DNA of 30,042 bases from assembly GCA_046759385.1 (NCBI GenBank), contig JBHICC010000036.1:1-30042 (forward strand), written 5' to 3'. The stretch is from JBHICC01 sp046759385. GTDB taxonomy: Bacteria > Pseudomonadota > Gammaproteobacteria > Acidiferrobacterales > SPGG2. Positions within the stretch are counted from its first letter, which is position 1. Every line of letters begins with the position of its first letter. The translations under genes and the position numbers were made by a program. The notes under the pieces were generated by a model. It was not told where the DNA came from. It saw only the letters and a program-made list of their open reading frames with translations, and did not search any database. Below are positions 14,841 to 23,235 of the stretch, in pieces.

Positions 14841-16382
14841 TCAACGGGTTGCTGCTTGCGGCGTGTTCAGCTCGAAGAGCGTTTCGATCAGGTAAGGATC
14901 ATCGAAATGCCGGCGGCCGACGAACGCGGTGGCGTGATGGCCCCACTGTCGCATTTCGCCCGGGTGCGGGACACCCGTGGGCCACAGAAACCAGCGTTCG
15001 CCACGCTTGGTCCCGGGGACGACACCGTCGGGTCGGAATAGGCTTCGGTATCGGTTGTCTACCGGCAACGAGCGCAGTGCTTCATAAGCCGCCCAGCTAT
15101 ACGTGGACACACCCCCCTCGGGCACCGGCTTATCGGTGACACGCTCGATGTAATGCGTGCGATGTGCGATCCGCAACGTGAGGCCACCGGCGGGTGGGTT
15201 AACGACCTGCGGCACCAGCGGCGGTTCAAACAGGTCGTCTTCCGGGGTGTAGGAGAAAGATCGCAGCCGCAGGCGTTCGGTCGGAAAGAACATATGATAG
15301 CAACCACAGTTGTGCATCGAATCGAATAGTAACGGTGTGCCGTCGTTCGACAATGTCACGCGCCAGGTGATGCCGTCCAGATGACCGCCGAGATAATCGA
15401 ACGATGACGTCTTCGGCCGCGCCGGAAACCACACGACGTAGTTGAGCTGCGCAAGCACCTCGCCCTTAACGCGGGTGTGCGAAAGCTGTCGGTAGACGAC
15501 GGGCCTTTGCACATTGATCGAGGGCGTCGGCGCATCGAGGCCCGGCCACACTGGTGTGCCGATACGGTCGTCGTCCGTCACTACGTCGACCTGCCAAGTC
15601 GGTGCAAACGTTGCGAACAACCGCGCACGCTCATGTTTGGTCGGTTCCGGAATACCCAACGGGTTTTCTATCGAACGTCGCAGAACTTCGCGAATCTCCG
15701 CAACCGTCATGGGAGCAGGCACGGCGGGCGCGGTATAACGCCAGAGCGCGCCGTGGATCGGCAGATCCTCTAGCGCTTGCGCGTAGACACCGTGAGTATC
15801 CTCATGCCCTTTGTTGATGCCGGCCTTGACTGCGTTTCCTGTCAGGGCATAGAGACCGACCGCTCGTTTCCAGGTCACGTATTCCGGCGATACATGGATC
15901 GCCTCGCGCAATTTTCGCCGTCCTTCGGGAGTGGCCAGGTCATGAGCGCGTAGGCGTTGGCCACAGTCACTAGCGGCTCTCAGCAAACCATGTTTTTCAC
16001 CAAACGCGCTTGGCAACCGTTGGCGCAACGCCTCGGCCTGCTCAGCCGGAAGGTTGTTCAATTCGACGCGACGGCCTCGCTCGGCGAGGCGCTGCAGGCG
16101 CTGTACCCACGCGTTGAATGCGACATCGTCCAAGACCTCATCGCGAAAGCTCGCGAGGAACCGGTCGACCCGGAGATATGGGAAATCGCCGATCGATTGC
16201 GCTTGCGTGTCTGCCACCTTCGCCCGCGCAACTGCCTTGTCAACTTCCGCAAGGAACTGTCTGCACAGCTGTAGGGTCTGCGCAGCGGTGTGCGGTTGCG
16301 GCGCAACCGGAGCCCGCGCGCAGCTGGCGGCCACCAGTAGCGCGGCGGCAAGAACGAGGCTGGGTCGAATGAATAACTGCAT
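14841..16382 (-). CDS. Putative lipoprotein of unknown function
   Basis: ATG 16380-16382 gives 513 residues starting with a hydrophobic signal that ends at Cys near residue 20 (LLVAASC), a plausible though imperfect lipobox. ATG 16391 three codons upstream is equally possible, and the frame beyond to 16580 runs into the neighbouring gene. The N-terminal third is helical and charged. The C-terminal half has many aromatic and Gly residues, and a striking GGHLDGITWRV followed by HNCGCYHMFFPTERL with closely spaced His and Cys. That stretch might bind metal. I do not recognise the family. It lies between the DUF4139 gene and the CPXCG gene on the same strand. Confidence 0.8.
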   Translation of the reverse strand: MQLFIRPSLVLAAALLVAASCARAPVAPQPHTAAQTLQLCRQFLAEVDKAVARAKVADTQAQSIGDFPYLRVDRFLASFRDEVLDDVAFNAWVQRLQRLAERGRRVELNNLPAEQAEALRQRLPSAFGEKHGLLRAASDCGQRLRAHDLATPEGRRKLREAIHVSPEYVTWKRAVGLYALTGNAVKAGINKGHEDTHGVYAQALEDLPIHGALWRYTAPAVPAPMTVAEIREVLRRSIENPLGIPEPTKHERARLFATFAPTWQVDVVTDDDRIGTPVWPGLDAPTPSINVQRPVVYRQLSHTRVKGEVLAQLNYVVWFPARPKTSSFDYLGGHLDGITWRVTLSNDGTPLLFDSMHNCGCYHMFFPTERLRLRSFSYTPEDDLFEPPLVPQVVNPPAGGLTLRIAHRTHYIERVTDKPVPEGGVSTYSWAAYEALRSLPVDNRYRSLFRPDGVVPGTKRGERWFLWPTGVPHPGEMRQWGHHATAFVGRRHFDDPYLIETLFELNTPQAATR

Positions 16383-16518
16383 GGGTGGCATTCGCGGCAA
16401 TGGTAAATGCCTCAGCCGACAGACTAAAGGACACCGGCATACCGCAAGAGTTCCGCCCCAAAGCGCTTTGGTCGGCAGTGCTATCTTCGCATCAGCGCAA
16501 CTTCGGCTCGCTCTCAAG

Positions 16519-17973
16519 CTAGTATCGCACCAACACTCGGTACCGTAACGTTGTTTTACCTTCAGCCGGTACGGTGACATGCCACACTGCCGTGCCAGCG
16601 GTGACTTTCTGGTGGCGATGAGTTTCTTGCAGCATCATCCAGTCACCGGGGACCGGTTCATGGATGGTCACAATCACAGGCTCTTTCTTCGCGTTCTTGA
16701 GGTTGATCTCGTAGGCACTCTCGAAGGCATAGGCATAGCGGCGTGAGCTCGGGCGCTTTTGGAAGTCCGTTTGTTTCTTGTCCGCGGTAACGTCAAATGC
16801 GTCACCGAGCTTCAGGCGCACCTTCTCGTTTTTCGGCGTGTGATCGACGTTGTCTTCGCCGACGAACTGCGCGTTACCCGCGCTGTCCTTCTTGTAGACG
16901 CGGATGACGCCTTTCGGTAAGGGCTTGCCGAGATTAGCGCGTTTGCGGTTTTCGAACTCGACGTAAACACCGACCTTGAGTTTTTGACCAAGATCACCGT
17001 AGCTACTGCTGTAGTAATAGTGGCGGCCTCTGAGCAGAAACTGCTTCCCTACGGGAACATTTTGCGCACTGAGAAGCGCAACTTGCTTGGTTTGGTTGTC
17101 GGCGATCGTGGCCGGACGGTTGAGTGTGTAAAGGTGATACTCGAACAGACTTTCCTCAGCCATGTCTTGACTTACGGAAGCGGCCACAGCGGCATTCTTG
17201 TGCGCCTGCCGTAGCGCATCCATGCGTCGGCGCACACGATGCACGTCACCGGCGACGAGCTGAAGCTTGGCGTGTTTGTAGGTGGTACCGCTTTTGTTGG
17301 TCAGAGTCACCCAGCCGTGCAGGTCCAGCCGGCTATCCGTCGGGTCGAGCTCGGCAACGTAGTCGGCCTTCCAAGAGAGCCCGCCGGTTAGATAGCTCAA
17401 CTCAAGCTTCTGCGGCGCCGCTGTCGGGCTATGTAGTTGTATCACCAGGGTCGGGCGGTCGCGCAGGTTGTCGGGTACCTTGTCAAATACAATGCGGCCC
17501 GGGATGCCCATTTCGATGCGATCGCCGACCTTGAGCACTACCCCGTTATTGGCGCTCAGCACCAACGCGTCTTCGATCTGCTCTGCCCCCGTCGTCGGAT
17601 GCGTTTTGACCAATTTGACGCGGCGACCGATGTACTTCTCCAACAGCTTGCGTGGGGTCAGCAAATCGAAATCGAAATTCTGCTCGATCATATGTAGCCC
17701 TTGCAGGCCGTCGGCGCTGCGCAGTAGCGCGGTCTCTGGTCGAATGTTGGCGCTCACCTCGCGCAGTGCGAGTCTGTTGAAGCCCTTGTCGAGCTTGATC
17801 ATCCGAAGATCTTTCACCAACGCCAGATTCTCGTTGTAAATGGTGACGGCTACTGCTTGTTGGTCCTCGAGTGTGCTGCGGCGTTCATCCGTGCGCACCG
17901 CCGCATCGGCTGCCAGGGTTGGCCCCAAAATCAGCGTGGGTACCAGGAGTATTACGATAATGAGCTTAGGCAT
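16519..17973 (-). CDS. Exported DUF4139 domain protein
   Basis: From ATG 17971-17973, with GCGGAG about 6 nt upstream, the protein has 484 residues and a signal peptide (about 1-23). The body is a DUF4139-type protein. Signs are VTIYNENLALVKD at the N-terminal end of the mature part, GLSWKADYVAELDP, and a following strand-rich section (HGWVTLTNKSGTTY). The C-terminus is immunoglobulin-like (VIVTIHEPVPGDWMM) and ends in strands. The function of this family is not established. The frame extends upstream to 18183 but runs past the better ribosome site. It is divergent from the small membrane-anchored protein at 18123. Confidence 0.88.
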   Translation of the reverse strand: MPKLIIVILLVPTLILGPTLAADAAVRTDERRSTLEDQQAVAVTIYNENLALVKDLRMIKLDKGFNRLALREVSANIRPETALLRSADGLQGLHMIEQNFDFDLLTPRKLLEKYIGRRVKLVKTHPTTGAEQIEDALVLSANNGVVLKVGDRIEMGIPGRIVFDKVPDNLRDRPTLVIQLHSPTAAPQKLELSYLTGGLSWKADYVAELDPTDSRLDLHGWVTLTNKSGTTYKHAKLQLVAGDVHRVRRRMDALRQAHKNAAVAASVSQDMAEESLFEYHLYTLNRPATIADNQTKQVALLSAQNVPVGKQFLLRGRHYYYSSSYGDLGQKLKVGVYVEFENRKRANLGKPLPKGVIRVYKKDSAGNAQFVGEDNVDHTPKNEKVRLKLGDAFDVTADKKQTDFQKRPSSRRYAYAFESAYEINLKNAKKEPVIVTIHEPVPGDWMMLQETHRHQKVTAGTAVWHVTVPAEGKTTLRYRVLVRY

Positions 17974-18122
17974 AAGATTCTCCGCTTTGAATTTGTCTGT
18001 CTGCCCATAGCAAACGCAGGAATACCCGTTTGGGGTTAGCTTTACTTCGTCATCCTCTCTCGTATTGCCCGTACTGTTACAATCCCCGCGTCGAAGAATG
18101 TTAGGTTGAGGCCGAGAACGCG

Positions 18123-18587
18123 GTGCGGATAAAGCGCGGGCATATCGTTGCAGCATTGTTCGTGCTGACAGTGATCCTCGCATGGTATTTCTGGGACTCG
18201 CCGGAGCGCGCGATCAGAAAGCTCCTGCGGGATGGCGAAGCGGCTGTCGAGGCCGAAGATGCCACGCGTGCGATGTCGCATGTCTCGCGGCAGTACCGCG
18301 ATGGGAACGGTCTCAACTATCTTGCGGTGCGGCGGGTACTGGGCTTCGCGTTTAATCGATTTGACGGCATCGACGTTCGGCTGCGCGACGTCATGGTCGA
18401 TATCGGCGACGGCCGCGCGACCGCAAAAGGACAGCTACAGGTGCTCGTGGTGGAACAGGGGGAAAACCTCTATCTGATCGGTGAGCCAGGTGTTCCTGAT
18501 CTTGTAGTCATTGCTCTTGAGAAGCAGCGACTAGCCTGGAAAGTCATCAGTGTTAACGGCATCGATGTATCCCGTTTCGGTTTATGA
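18123..18587 (+). CDS. Small membrane-anchored protein of unknown function
   Basis: GTG 18123 starts a 154-residue protein with one N-terminal membrane helix (about 8-25) and a C-terminal domain probably in the periplasm. The outer part starts with a helix (SPERAIRKLLRDGEAAVEAED) and continues with strands (DVRLRDVMVDIGDGRATAKGQLQVLVV). This is the order seen in NTF2/SnoaL-like folds, but similarity is only in pattern. GAG at about 6 nt is a weak ribosome site. It is divergent from the DUF4139 gene, and its stop lies 4 nt before the convergent 53-residue gene ends. Confidence 0.75.
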   Translation: MRIKRGHIVAALFVLTVILAWYFWDSPERAIRKLLRDGEAAVEAEDATRAMSHVSRQYRDGNGLNYLAVRRVLGFAFNRFDGIDVRLRDVMVDIGDGRATAKGQLQVLVVEQGENLYLIGEPGVPDLVVIALEKQRLAWKVISVNGIDVSRFGL

Positions 18588-18591
18588 TTTC

Positions 18592-18753
18592 TCACTTTCG
18601 CGCGTTTGGTCTCTCTCCCGAAGACGCAGGAGGAGCGCTTCTCCGGAAGATGGCCCACACGATCGCGATAATCAAAGGCACACCCCAGAAGATCTCCGGG
18701 CTGTAGAAGAAATTGGAAATCGACTCCAACGCTCCCCAGAGATTTGCGGCCAT
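18592..18753 (-). CDS. 53-residue single-pass membrane protein
   Basis: The minus strand holds an open frame from ATG 18753 to TGA 18592. The peptide starts MAANLWGALESISNFFYS, has a hydrophobic segment (GVPLIIAIVWAIF, about 24-36) and ends in a basic, polar tail (RRSAPPASSGERPNARK). This positive tail after the helix is typical of a small inner-membrane protein with its C-terminus inside. It starts 15 nt after the stop of the ICMT-like gene, so it looks like the last gene of that operon. The ribosome site is poor, which lowers confidence. Confidence 0.6.
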   Translation of the reverse strand: MAANLWGALESISNFFYSPEIFWGVPLIIAIVWAIFRRSAPPASSGERPNARK

Positions 18754-18768
18754 ACCGTTATAGCGGTT

Positions 18769-19455
18769 TCAATGGTCTGTTGCCGGCCGTGGGCGGCGGA
18801 GGTGGGGGACGAAAGCACCGACCTGTTTTCGATATGCTAGGTATTGCTCACCGAAGATTCGAACCAAGCGGCGTTCCTCGTAGTATGCACCGATCAGCAT
18901 GTATGCCGTATACATGAACAGAAATACTAGGTTGTTGCGCGACGGCCCTGCGGTTGCTAGGAACAAAAAGCCGGCTGCCAACATCGGATGACGGATCCAT
19001 CCGTACACGCCTTTCACTTCCAACCGATGAGTACCGAAGAGCTCGATGTCAGGCGGAGCCGATGATGGTGTTAACCATTGCCGGATGCCACGCCACATCT
19101 GCTTGAAGCCCAGAAACTCTAGGTAGTCACTTTGGATAAACGATACGTAAAACAACACGATTGAAAACAGGTGTAGCACGAGCAAAACGTGCCACCCTGA
19201 ATCGGGTAGATCTACGATCCAAATATTGCTGTCCGGGTTCTGTCCCCAGTGCAGCACCGCGATCCAGTAGTACAATCCAGCATAGCTCAGCGTGCAGTAG
19301 ATAAAGCGCCAGAAGTGATCGACGAAGAAAGTCGATGTCCACTGCGCCAACGCGTTCTTGAAGGGTTCCCGGGCACACACGGAGTGTAGGACCGCATAGA
19401 ACGCGAAAGCGCAGAAGGACTCCCAGTAGTCAACCAGAAGCCGGTCGGTCTCCAT
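18769..19455 (-). CDS. Isoprenylcysteine-methyltransferase-like membrane protein
   Basis: ATG 19453-19455 gives a 228-residue protein with about five or six membrane helices. The C-terminal part carries the ICMT/PEMT-type signature. It begins with GVYGWIRHPM (Arg-His-Pro), then hydrophobic helices, then EERRLVRIFGEQYLAYRKQV and a final FVP. In known family members this region binds S-adenosylmethionine and methylates a lipid or prenyl substrate, but the bacterial substrates are mostly unknown. A longer frame to 19542 overlaps the upstream TPR gene and is less likely. GTAGGA directly abuts the ATG. It follows the TPR gene by 22 nt. Confidence 0.82.
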   Translation of the reverse strand: METDRLLVDYWESFCAFAFYAVLHSVCAREPFKNALAQWTSTFFVDHFWRFIYCTLSYAGLYYWIAVLHWGQNPDSNIWIVDLPDSGWHVLLVLHLFSIVLFYVSFIQSDYLEFLGFKQMWRGIRQWLTPSSAPPDIELFGTHRLEVKGVYGWIRHPMLAAGFLFLATAGPSRNNLVFLFMYTAYMLIGAYYEERRLVRIFGEQYLAYRKQVGAFVPHLRRPRPATDH

Positions 19456-19477
19456 TCCTACGTGCCGGCGAGCCGCG

Positions 19478-19951
19478 TCACCGTATCTGCCTTGCCTGGG
19501 TGACCACGCGGTCGATGTGGCCCTTGAGTTCGGCGGCCTCACGTGAGTTCATCCGTGCCAGCTTCTGATAGTTCTGATAAGCCTTCAACACTTCGCCGCG
19601 CCAAAGGTAGAGTTCGCCTTGATACTCCAGCGCACCCGCATGATTGCGTCTGAGCTGCAATGCTTTGTCATATTGCACCATAGCCTGTTCCATGTACTGC
19701 CGAGCGACACTACGCAGGCTGAACCCGAGATTGTTGAGCGCATCGGGGAAATCCGGCTTGGCGCGTAGCGCCTTTTCATACAGGCCTATCGCGCGCGCGT
19801 AGTCCCCTCGCTTCTGCGCTTTCAGCCCCTGGTTATAGTACTTCGTGTGTTTCTCGGTTTTCGCAGCCGGGGTCGACGGGCTCCCGGTGCCTGCACCCAT
19901 AAGCATAGGAACAAAAAGCGCTACAACGAATGCGGATAATGACTTCCTCAT
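19478..19951 (-). CDS. Exported TPR-repeat protein
   Basis: ATG 19949-19951 is preceded by GAGGAGG at 5 nt, an ideal ribosome site. The 157-residue protein has a signal peptide (about 1-21) and three tetratricopeptide repeats. The first lies around KYYNQGLKAQKRGDYARAIGLYEKAL, the second at DALNNLGFSLRSVARQ through YDKAL, and the third at GALEYQGELYLWRGEVLKAYQNYQKL. TPR proteins mediate protein contacts and here would act in the periplasm. It heads the minus-strand operon with the ICMT-like protein and the 53-residue membrane protein. Confidence 0.88.
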   Translation of the reverse strand: MRKSLSAFVVALFVPMLMGAGTGSPSTPAAKTEKHTKYYNQGLKAQKRGDYARAIGLYEKALRAKPDFPDALNNLGFSLRSVARQYMEQAMVQYDKALQLRRNHAGALEYQGELYLWRGEVLKAYQNYQKLARMNSREAAELKGHIDRVVTQARQIR

Positions 19952-20057
19952 AACATCCTCCTCTGTTCGGCTGCAGTGTCGCTGAACTCGACTTTGTACC
20001 CTACGCCGGCGATTACTCAAGATCAACACAGCTCTCGAGGCGCAGTTGCGTTGAACC

Positions 20058-20069
20058 GACGATATCGTC
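20058..20069. promoter_or_regulatory. 12-bp palindrome in the divergent promoter region
   Basis: GACGATATCGTC is a perfect palindrome 22 nt upstream of the zinc-ribbon gene. It lies between a weak -35-like TTGAAC (20051-20056) and a weak -10-like TATTGT (20075-20080), spacing 18. A regulator bound here could control this gene. The promoter match is modest and the transcript would have a very short leader. Confidence 0.3.
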
Positions 20070-20090
20070 TGCGCTATTGTCTGTTAGCAA

Positions 20091-20330
20091 ATGGATATCG
20101 CATCATTGCTGCCGCCACTTCGTCACTGGCATCTGATTAGATGCCCAGCCTGCAAGAAGTTCTTTCGAGAAAATGAGCCGATGTGCCGGCACTGCCGCGC
20201 GCATTGGGACGTGCGCACAAGATCCGCGCTGGCCTTGCGCCGAAAACGCGGCGAGCGCCTGGGACTCGTTACGGCCATAGGGCTACTGTTGGTGCTGACA
20301 ACAGTCTTTTTGTTTGTCGTCAACCAATGA
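20091..20330 (+). CDS. Zinc-ribbon membrane protein
   Basis: The 79-residue protein has a four-Cys zinc ribbon (CPAC near residue 18-21, CRHC near 32-35) followed by a basic stretch (RTRSALALRRKRGER). A membrane helix lies near the C-terminus (about 57-76, LGLVTAIGLLLVLTTVFLFVV). The ribbon is on the cytoplasmic side if the basic stretch stays inside. Family unknown. Its TGA overlaps the acpH ATG by 4 nt (ATGA), so translation of acpH is coupled to it. Confidence 0.75.
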   Translation: MDIASLLPPLRHWHLIRCPACKKFFRENEPMCRHCRAHWDVRTRSALALRRKRGERLGLVTAIGLLLVLTTVFLFVVNQ

Positions 20331-20971
20331 ACTACCTTGCGCATCTGTATCTATCTGGGTGCACGCCTGAAGCGGTCCTAGGCGCGTTGTTGGGCGACTT
20401 CGTTAAGGGCTCGCTCGGGACAGCGTACAATCAGCGCATACGCCAGGGAATTCTGCTGCATCGTAGGATTGATCGCTTTACGGACGATCATGAGGTGGTG
20501 CGCGAAGGCCGACGGATTATTAGCATAGAGCGACGGCGCTTCGCGGGCATCATGATCGACGTGTTTTTCGATCATTTTCTTGCACGGCACTGGTCGCATT
20601 ATGCTGATATTGTGCTGGAGGAGTTTGCGCGCGACGTGTACGTGATATTGATGCGCCACCACAACAGCTTTCCGCAAAGGTTGCAATATATGGTGCCGCG
20701 GATGGTGCGCGACGATTGGTTAGTAACCTACCGAGAGCTCTGGCGGATTGATTTGGCGTTAAACGGCATCTCGCGCCGTCTGCGCCGGGTGAACGCACTA
20801 ACCGGCGGCGCGCGCGAGCTCGAGGCGAACTACGTCCGGTTCGAAGAATGCTTCCTCGCGTTTTTCCCCGAGCTCATGCGCTTCGTCGATCAAGATAAGA
20901 CAAGCAAAGGCATCATCGAGGACAACGTGTGGAAGCGGGAAACCGAGAATACGGATGGTGGGGTCGACTAA
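20327..20971 (+). CDS. acpH: Acyl carrier protein phosphodiesterase AcpH
   Basis: AcpH removes the 4'-phosphopantetheine group from acyl carrier protein. The 214-residue protein begins with the family pattern MNYLAHLYLSG and LLGDFVKGSLG. It continues with LLHRRIDRFTDDH, which contains the His and Asp residues of this HD-like metal enzyme, and with MIDVFFDHFLARHW. Near its end lies ELEANYVRFEECFLAFFPEL. Length is close to that of known AcpH (about 195 residues). Start ATG 20327 overlaps the stop of the zinc-ribbon gene, and the upstream frame extension from 20183 is rejected for that reason. Confidence 0.88.
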   Translation: MNYLAHLYLSGCTPEAVLGALLGDFVKGSLGTAYNQRIRQGILLHRRIDRFTDDHEVVREGRRIISIERRRFAGIMIDVFFDHFLARHWSHYADIVLEEFARDVYVILMRHHNSFPQRLQYMVPRMVRDDWLVTYRELWRIDLALNGISRRLRRVNALTGGARELEANYVRFEECFLAFFPELMRFVDQDKTSKGIIEDNVWKRETENTDGGVD

Positions 20972-20998
20972 CCCACTGAAGGATGGTGGTGACCGTGC

Positions 20999-21556
20999 AT
21001 GAGGCCGTGGAAGCCAACGAAGACACAGCTGCTTGAAGCTGCGGGCAAGGGTATTCCCGACTTGATCGCGCCGGACTTGAAGGTCCTGTTTGTCGGCATC
21101 AACCCCAGTCTTTACTCAGCTGCTGTGCGGCATCATTTTGCGAGACCAGGTAATCGCTTCTGGCCAGCATTACACGGCGCCGGTTTCACCGACCGGCTGC
21201 TATCACCGTTTGAGGAGCGCGAGTTGCTCAAGCACGGTTACGGCATCACTAACGTCGTGCGGCGAGCCACTGCCTCGGCGAGCGAGCTTTCGCGATCGGA
21301 GCTGACGGCGGGTGGACGACGGCTTAGGGCGAAAGTGCAGCGCTATCGGCCGCGGATTCTGGCGTTGCTTGGTGTCGATGCCTACCGAGCCGCGTTCGAC
21401 CGTCCGAAAGCGGTGGTCGGCGAGCAACGGGAGAAGCTCGGAGGCAACAACATCTGGGTGTTACCGAACCCGAGCGGGCTCAATGCGCACTACCAGCTCG
21501 GTGACCTGGTGCAACTTTTCCGCAAACTCGGGTCAGCGGCGCAAGGCGCCGCCTAA
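20999..21556 (+). CDS. mug: Mismatch-specific uracil/thymine DNA glycosylase (Mug/TDG family)
   Basis: Mug removes uracil and ethenocytosine from mismatches with G. The 185-residue protein has the family signature VGINPSLYSA (about 32-41), with Asn35 at the position that activates water. FARPGNRFW follows at about 48-56 and LPNPSGLNAHYQL near the C-terminus, the second active-site motif. The length is near the family norm (about 168) plus a short N-terminal extension. It follows acpH by 27 nt and converges with the OmpA gene, overlapping its stop by 4 nt. Confidence 0.92.
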   Translation: MRPWKPTKTQLLEAAGKGIPDLIAPDLKVLFVGINPSLYSAAVRHHFARPGNRFWPALHGAGFTDRLLSPFEERELLKHGYGITNVVRRATASASELSRSELTAGGRRLRAKVQRYRPRILALLGVDAYRAAFDRPKAVVGEQREKLGGNNIWVLPNPSGLNAHYQLGDLVQLFRKLGSAAQGAA

Positions 21557-23022
21557 CCGCCACGGGCGCGCGTCATTCGTACGCCGCTCAAGCTCGGCGT
21601 GATCACAATGTCGATGCGCCGATTCTTTGCTCGTCCCGACCGTGTCTCGTTGTTCGCGACCGGGCGCGTTTCACCGTATCCCACCGCCTTTATCCTCGAC
21701 GGATCAATGCGCATGTTAGCGATCAGGTAGTGCTTCACGGACTCCGCCCGCTTCTGCGAGAGCACGTAGTTAGCCGCATCGCTCCCGTGCGAATCTGTAT
21801 GCCCTTCGATGATAAGCTGGCTATTGGGGAAGGCACGAATGGCGTGCTGCACTTTGGTCAACAAACGGTAGTTTTTAGCATCGATGCTGGACCGCCCGAC
21901 CGCGAAGCTAAGGCCGATCAATCTTATGATAACCTCAGTGTGTTCGCGCAACACCCGCGCTTCACTGCGCGTAAACATCTTCTCGACTTTCGCGAATTGT
22001 TGGCGCACCTGCGCCTGTGCTTCCAGGCGTCCGGAGAGCGCAACCCGTTCCTTCGAGGCGCCTCCGAGCATGCGTTGCAACTGTTTTACTTCTGCCTGAA
22101 GGTAGTCGGCATTCTGCTCGAGCTTTTGCGAGCGCGACTGCTGATCTTCGATGTAGGTAATAATCTTTTGAACGGGTTCTTTGTAACCTTTGTCCAAGCT
22201 AGCCTGCATGTCGGCGGCTGCCGCGATCTCGATAACAGGCGTTTCCCAGTCGAGGATTATGTCTTCAATCGTTAATCTTTTTTCGCGGGCGCGCATTACG
22301 AGGCGAGCGAGGTAAACCGCGTGGTTGGCCTCATATTTGGCGCGCTGTGCGAGGCTGCGTGGAAGATCGGAATCGTAGCGATTGTCGTTCAACGCTTTTT
22401 CCGCTTGCAGCAGTAGCGTCTCGGCTTTCTTTAGGGTCTTCGGCGCGTATTTGGCAACCTTCATCTTCTGTGCGCGAGCGAGCAGATTGCGCGTCTCGGT
22501 CAGATAGGTGTCTTTAATCGCCTTTAGTTCAGCATTGCGATAGATGGACTCGGCCTCGGCCGCACGGCGCTTCGCCGGCGCTGCGGCGCCGCGCTCGAAA
22601 TCCACCATCGCTTTCTTGAACCGATCCTCGGCACGCAGCCACAACTCCTTGGCGTACCGCGCCGATTCGGCCTTTTGTGCGTCAGCGCGAGTTTTGATCA
22701 GAGCAGCGAGCTCGGTTTGCGCGCGTTTGCTTGCCTTGGCCGCCTTGGCGAAGGACGTGGTCGCGAGTTTAAGCTCGGCGCGTATGGCCTCGAGGTTACG
22801 ACCGCGACGGTACTTTTCCTCAGCACTGCGGTAGTGCTTCATGGCCTTGGCGTAGTTCTTAGGCGAGAGTAGATCGGCCTGCGCTGCTCGCGCGGCTTGC
22901 AACGCTTCGGTAGCATTCTGGAATAGTGACGTCTTGACTTGTTCGCTTGCCGATACGGCGGCAAAGCAAAGGAGTAGGCCTACCGCGATCGCCCAAGCGA
23001 TGGTTCGATTCCCTGAGTGCAT
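21553..23022 (-). CDS. OmpA-domain protein with long helical repeat region
   Basis: The 489-residue protein has a signal peptide (about 1-25), then an Ala/Lys-rich helical region with three ~60-residue repeats similar to DUF4398-type helical hairpins. Repeats start near AKAMKHYRSAEEKYRRG, AKELWLRAEDRFKKA and APKTLKKAETLLLQA. A coiled coil (about 290-345) and an OmpA C-terminal peptidoglycan-binding domain follow, with IIEGHTDSHGSDAANYVLSQ and GYGETRPVANNETRSGRAKN. This Asp/Arg-bearing motif grips peptidoglycan. No N-terminal barrel is visible, so it is probably a periplasmic rod tethered to the cell wall. GGGGGC before the ATG serves as ribosome site. Confidence 0.9.
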   Translation of the reverse strand: MHSGNRTIAWAIAVGLLLCFAAVSASEQVKTSLFQNATEALQAARAAQADLLSPKNYAKAMKHYRSAEEKYRRGRNLEAIRAELKLATTSFAKAAKASKRAQTELAALIKTRADAQKAESARYAKELWLRAEDRFKKAMVDFERGAAAPAKRRAAEAESIYRNAELKAIKDTYLTETRNLLARAQKMKVAKYAPKTLKKAETLLLQAEKALNDNRYDSDLPRSLAQRAKYEANHAVYLARLVMRAREKRLTIEDIILDWETPVIEIAAAADMQASLDKGYKEPVQKIITYIEDQQSRSQKLEQNADYLQAEVKQLQRMLGGASKERVALSGRLEAQAQVRQQFAKVEKMFTRSEARVLREHTEVIIRLIGLSFAVGRSSIDAKNYRLLTKVQHAIRAFPNSQLIIEGHTDSHGSDAANYVLSQKRAESVKHYLIANMRIDPSRIKAVGYGETRPVANNETRSGRAKNRRIDIVITPSLSGVRMTRARGG

Positions 23023-23075
23023 AAGCGCCCCCTGCGTCTTCCTTTTTTAGCTCCTACAAAAATAATAAGTGCTTG

Positions 23076-23105
23076 ATTATCTAGTCGAAACGGAAAAGGC
23101 GACAA
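23076..23105 (-). promoter_or_regulatory. Candidate sigma70 promoter of the OmpA-domain gene
   Basis: On the minus strand TTGTCG (23105-23100) and GATAAT (23081-23076) are separated by 18 nt. They match the -35 at 4/6 and the -10 at 5/6. The start would fall about 50 nt before the ATG at 23022. Confidence 0.4.
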
Positions 23106-23167
23106 ACGGTCGTTTTCAACGGATACACGCGCAAATACCTATCTTTGAATGTCTACCAAGTACGTGG

Positions 23168-23196
23168 TTGACCCTCCCTAATACGTGGACTATATG
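23168..23196 (+). promoter_or_regulatory. Candidate sigma70 promoter of the small exported protein at 23236
   Basis: TTGACC (23168-23173), a 17-nt spacer and TATATG (23191-23196) form a good promoter. Transcription would begin near 23203, upstream of GGAGG (23221-23225) and ATG 23236. This argues against the longer frame that starts at 23185, inside the promoter. Confidence 0.6.
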
Positions 23197-23235
23197 AGAG
23201 CGGTATCCGTTATTTTCGCTGGAGGTACGGGATCA

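Noticed and set aside
18470..18658. 62-residue minus-strand frame antisense to the end of the 18123 gene
   Set aside because: The 53-residue frame in the same region fits the operon and has a membrane helix, while this one has no feature.
23185..23235. Longer start for the small exported protein
   Set aside because: It would begin upstream of the -10 box of the best promoter, so the ribosome site and ATG at 23236 fit better.
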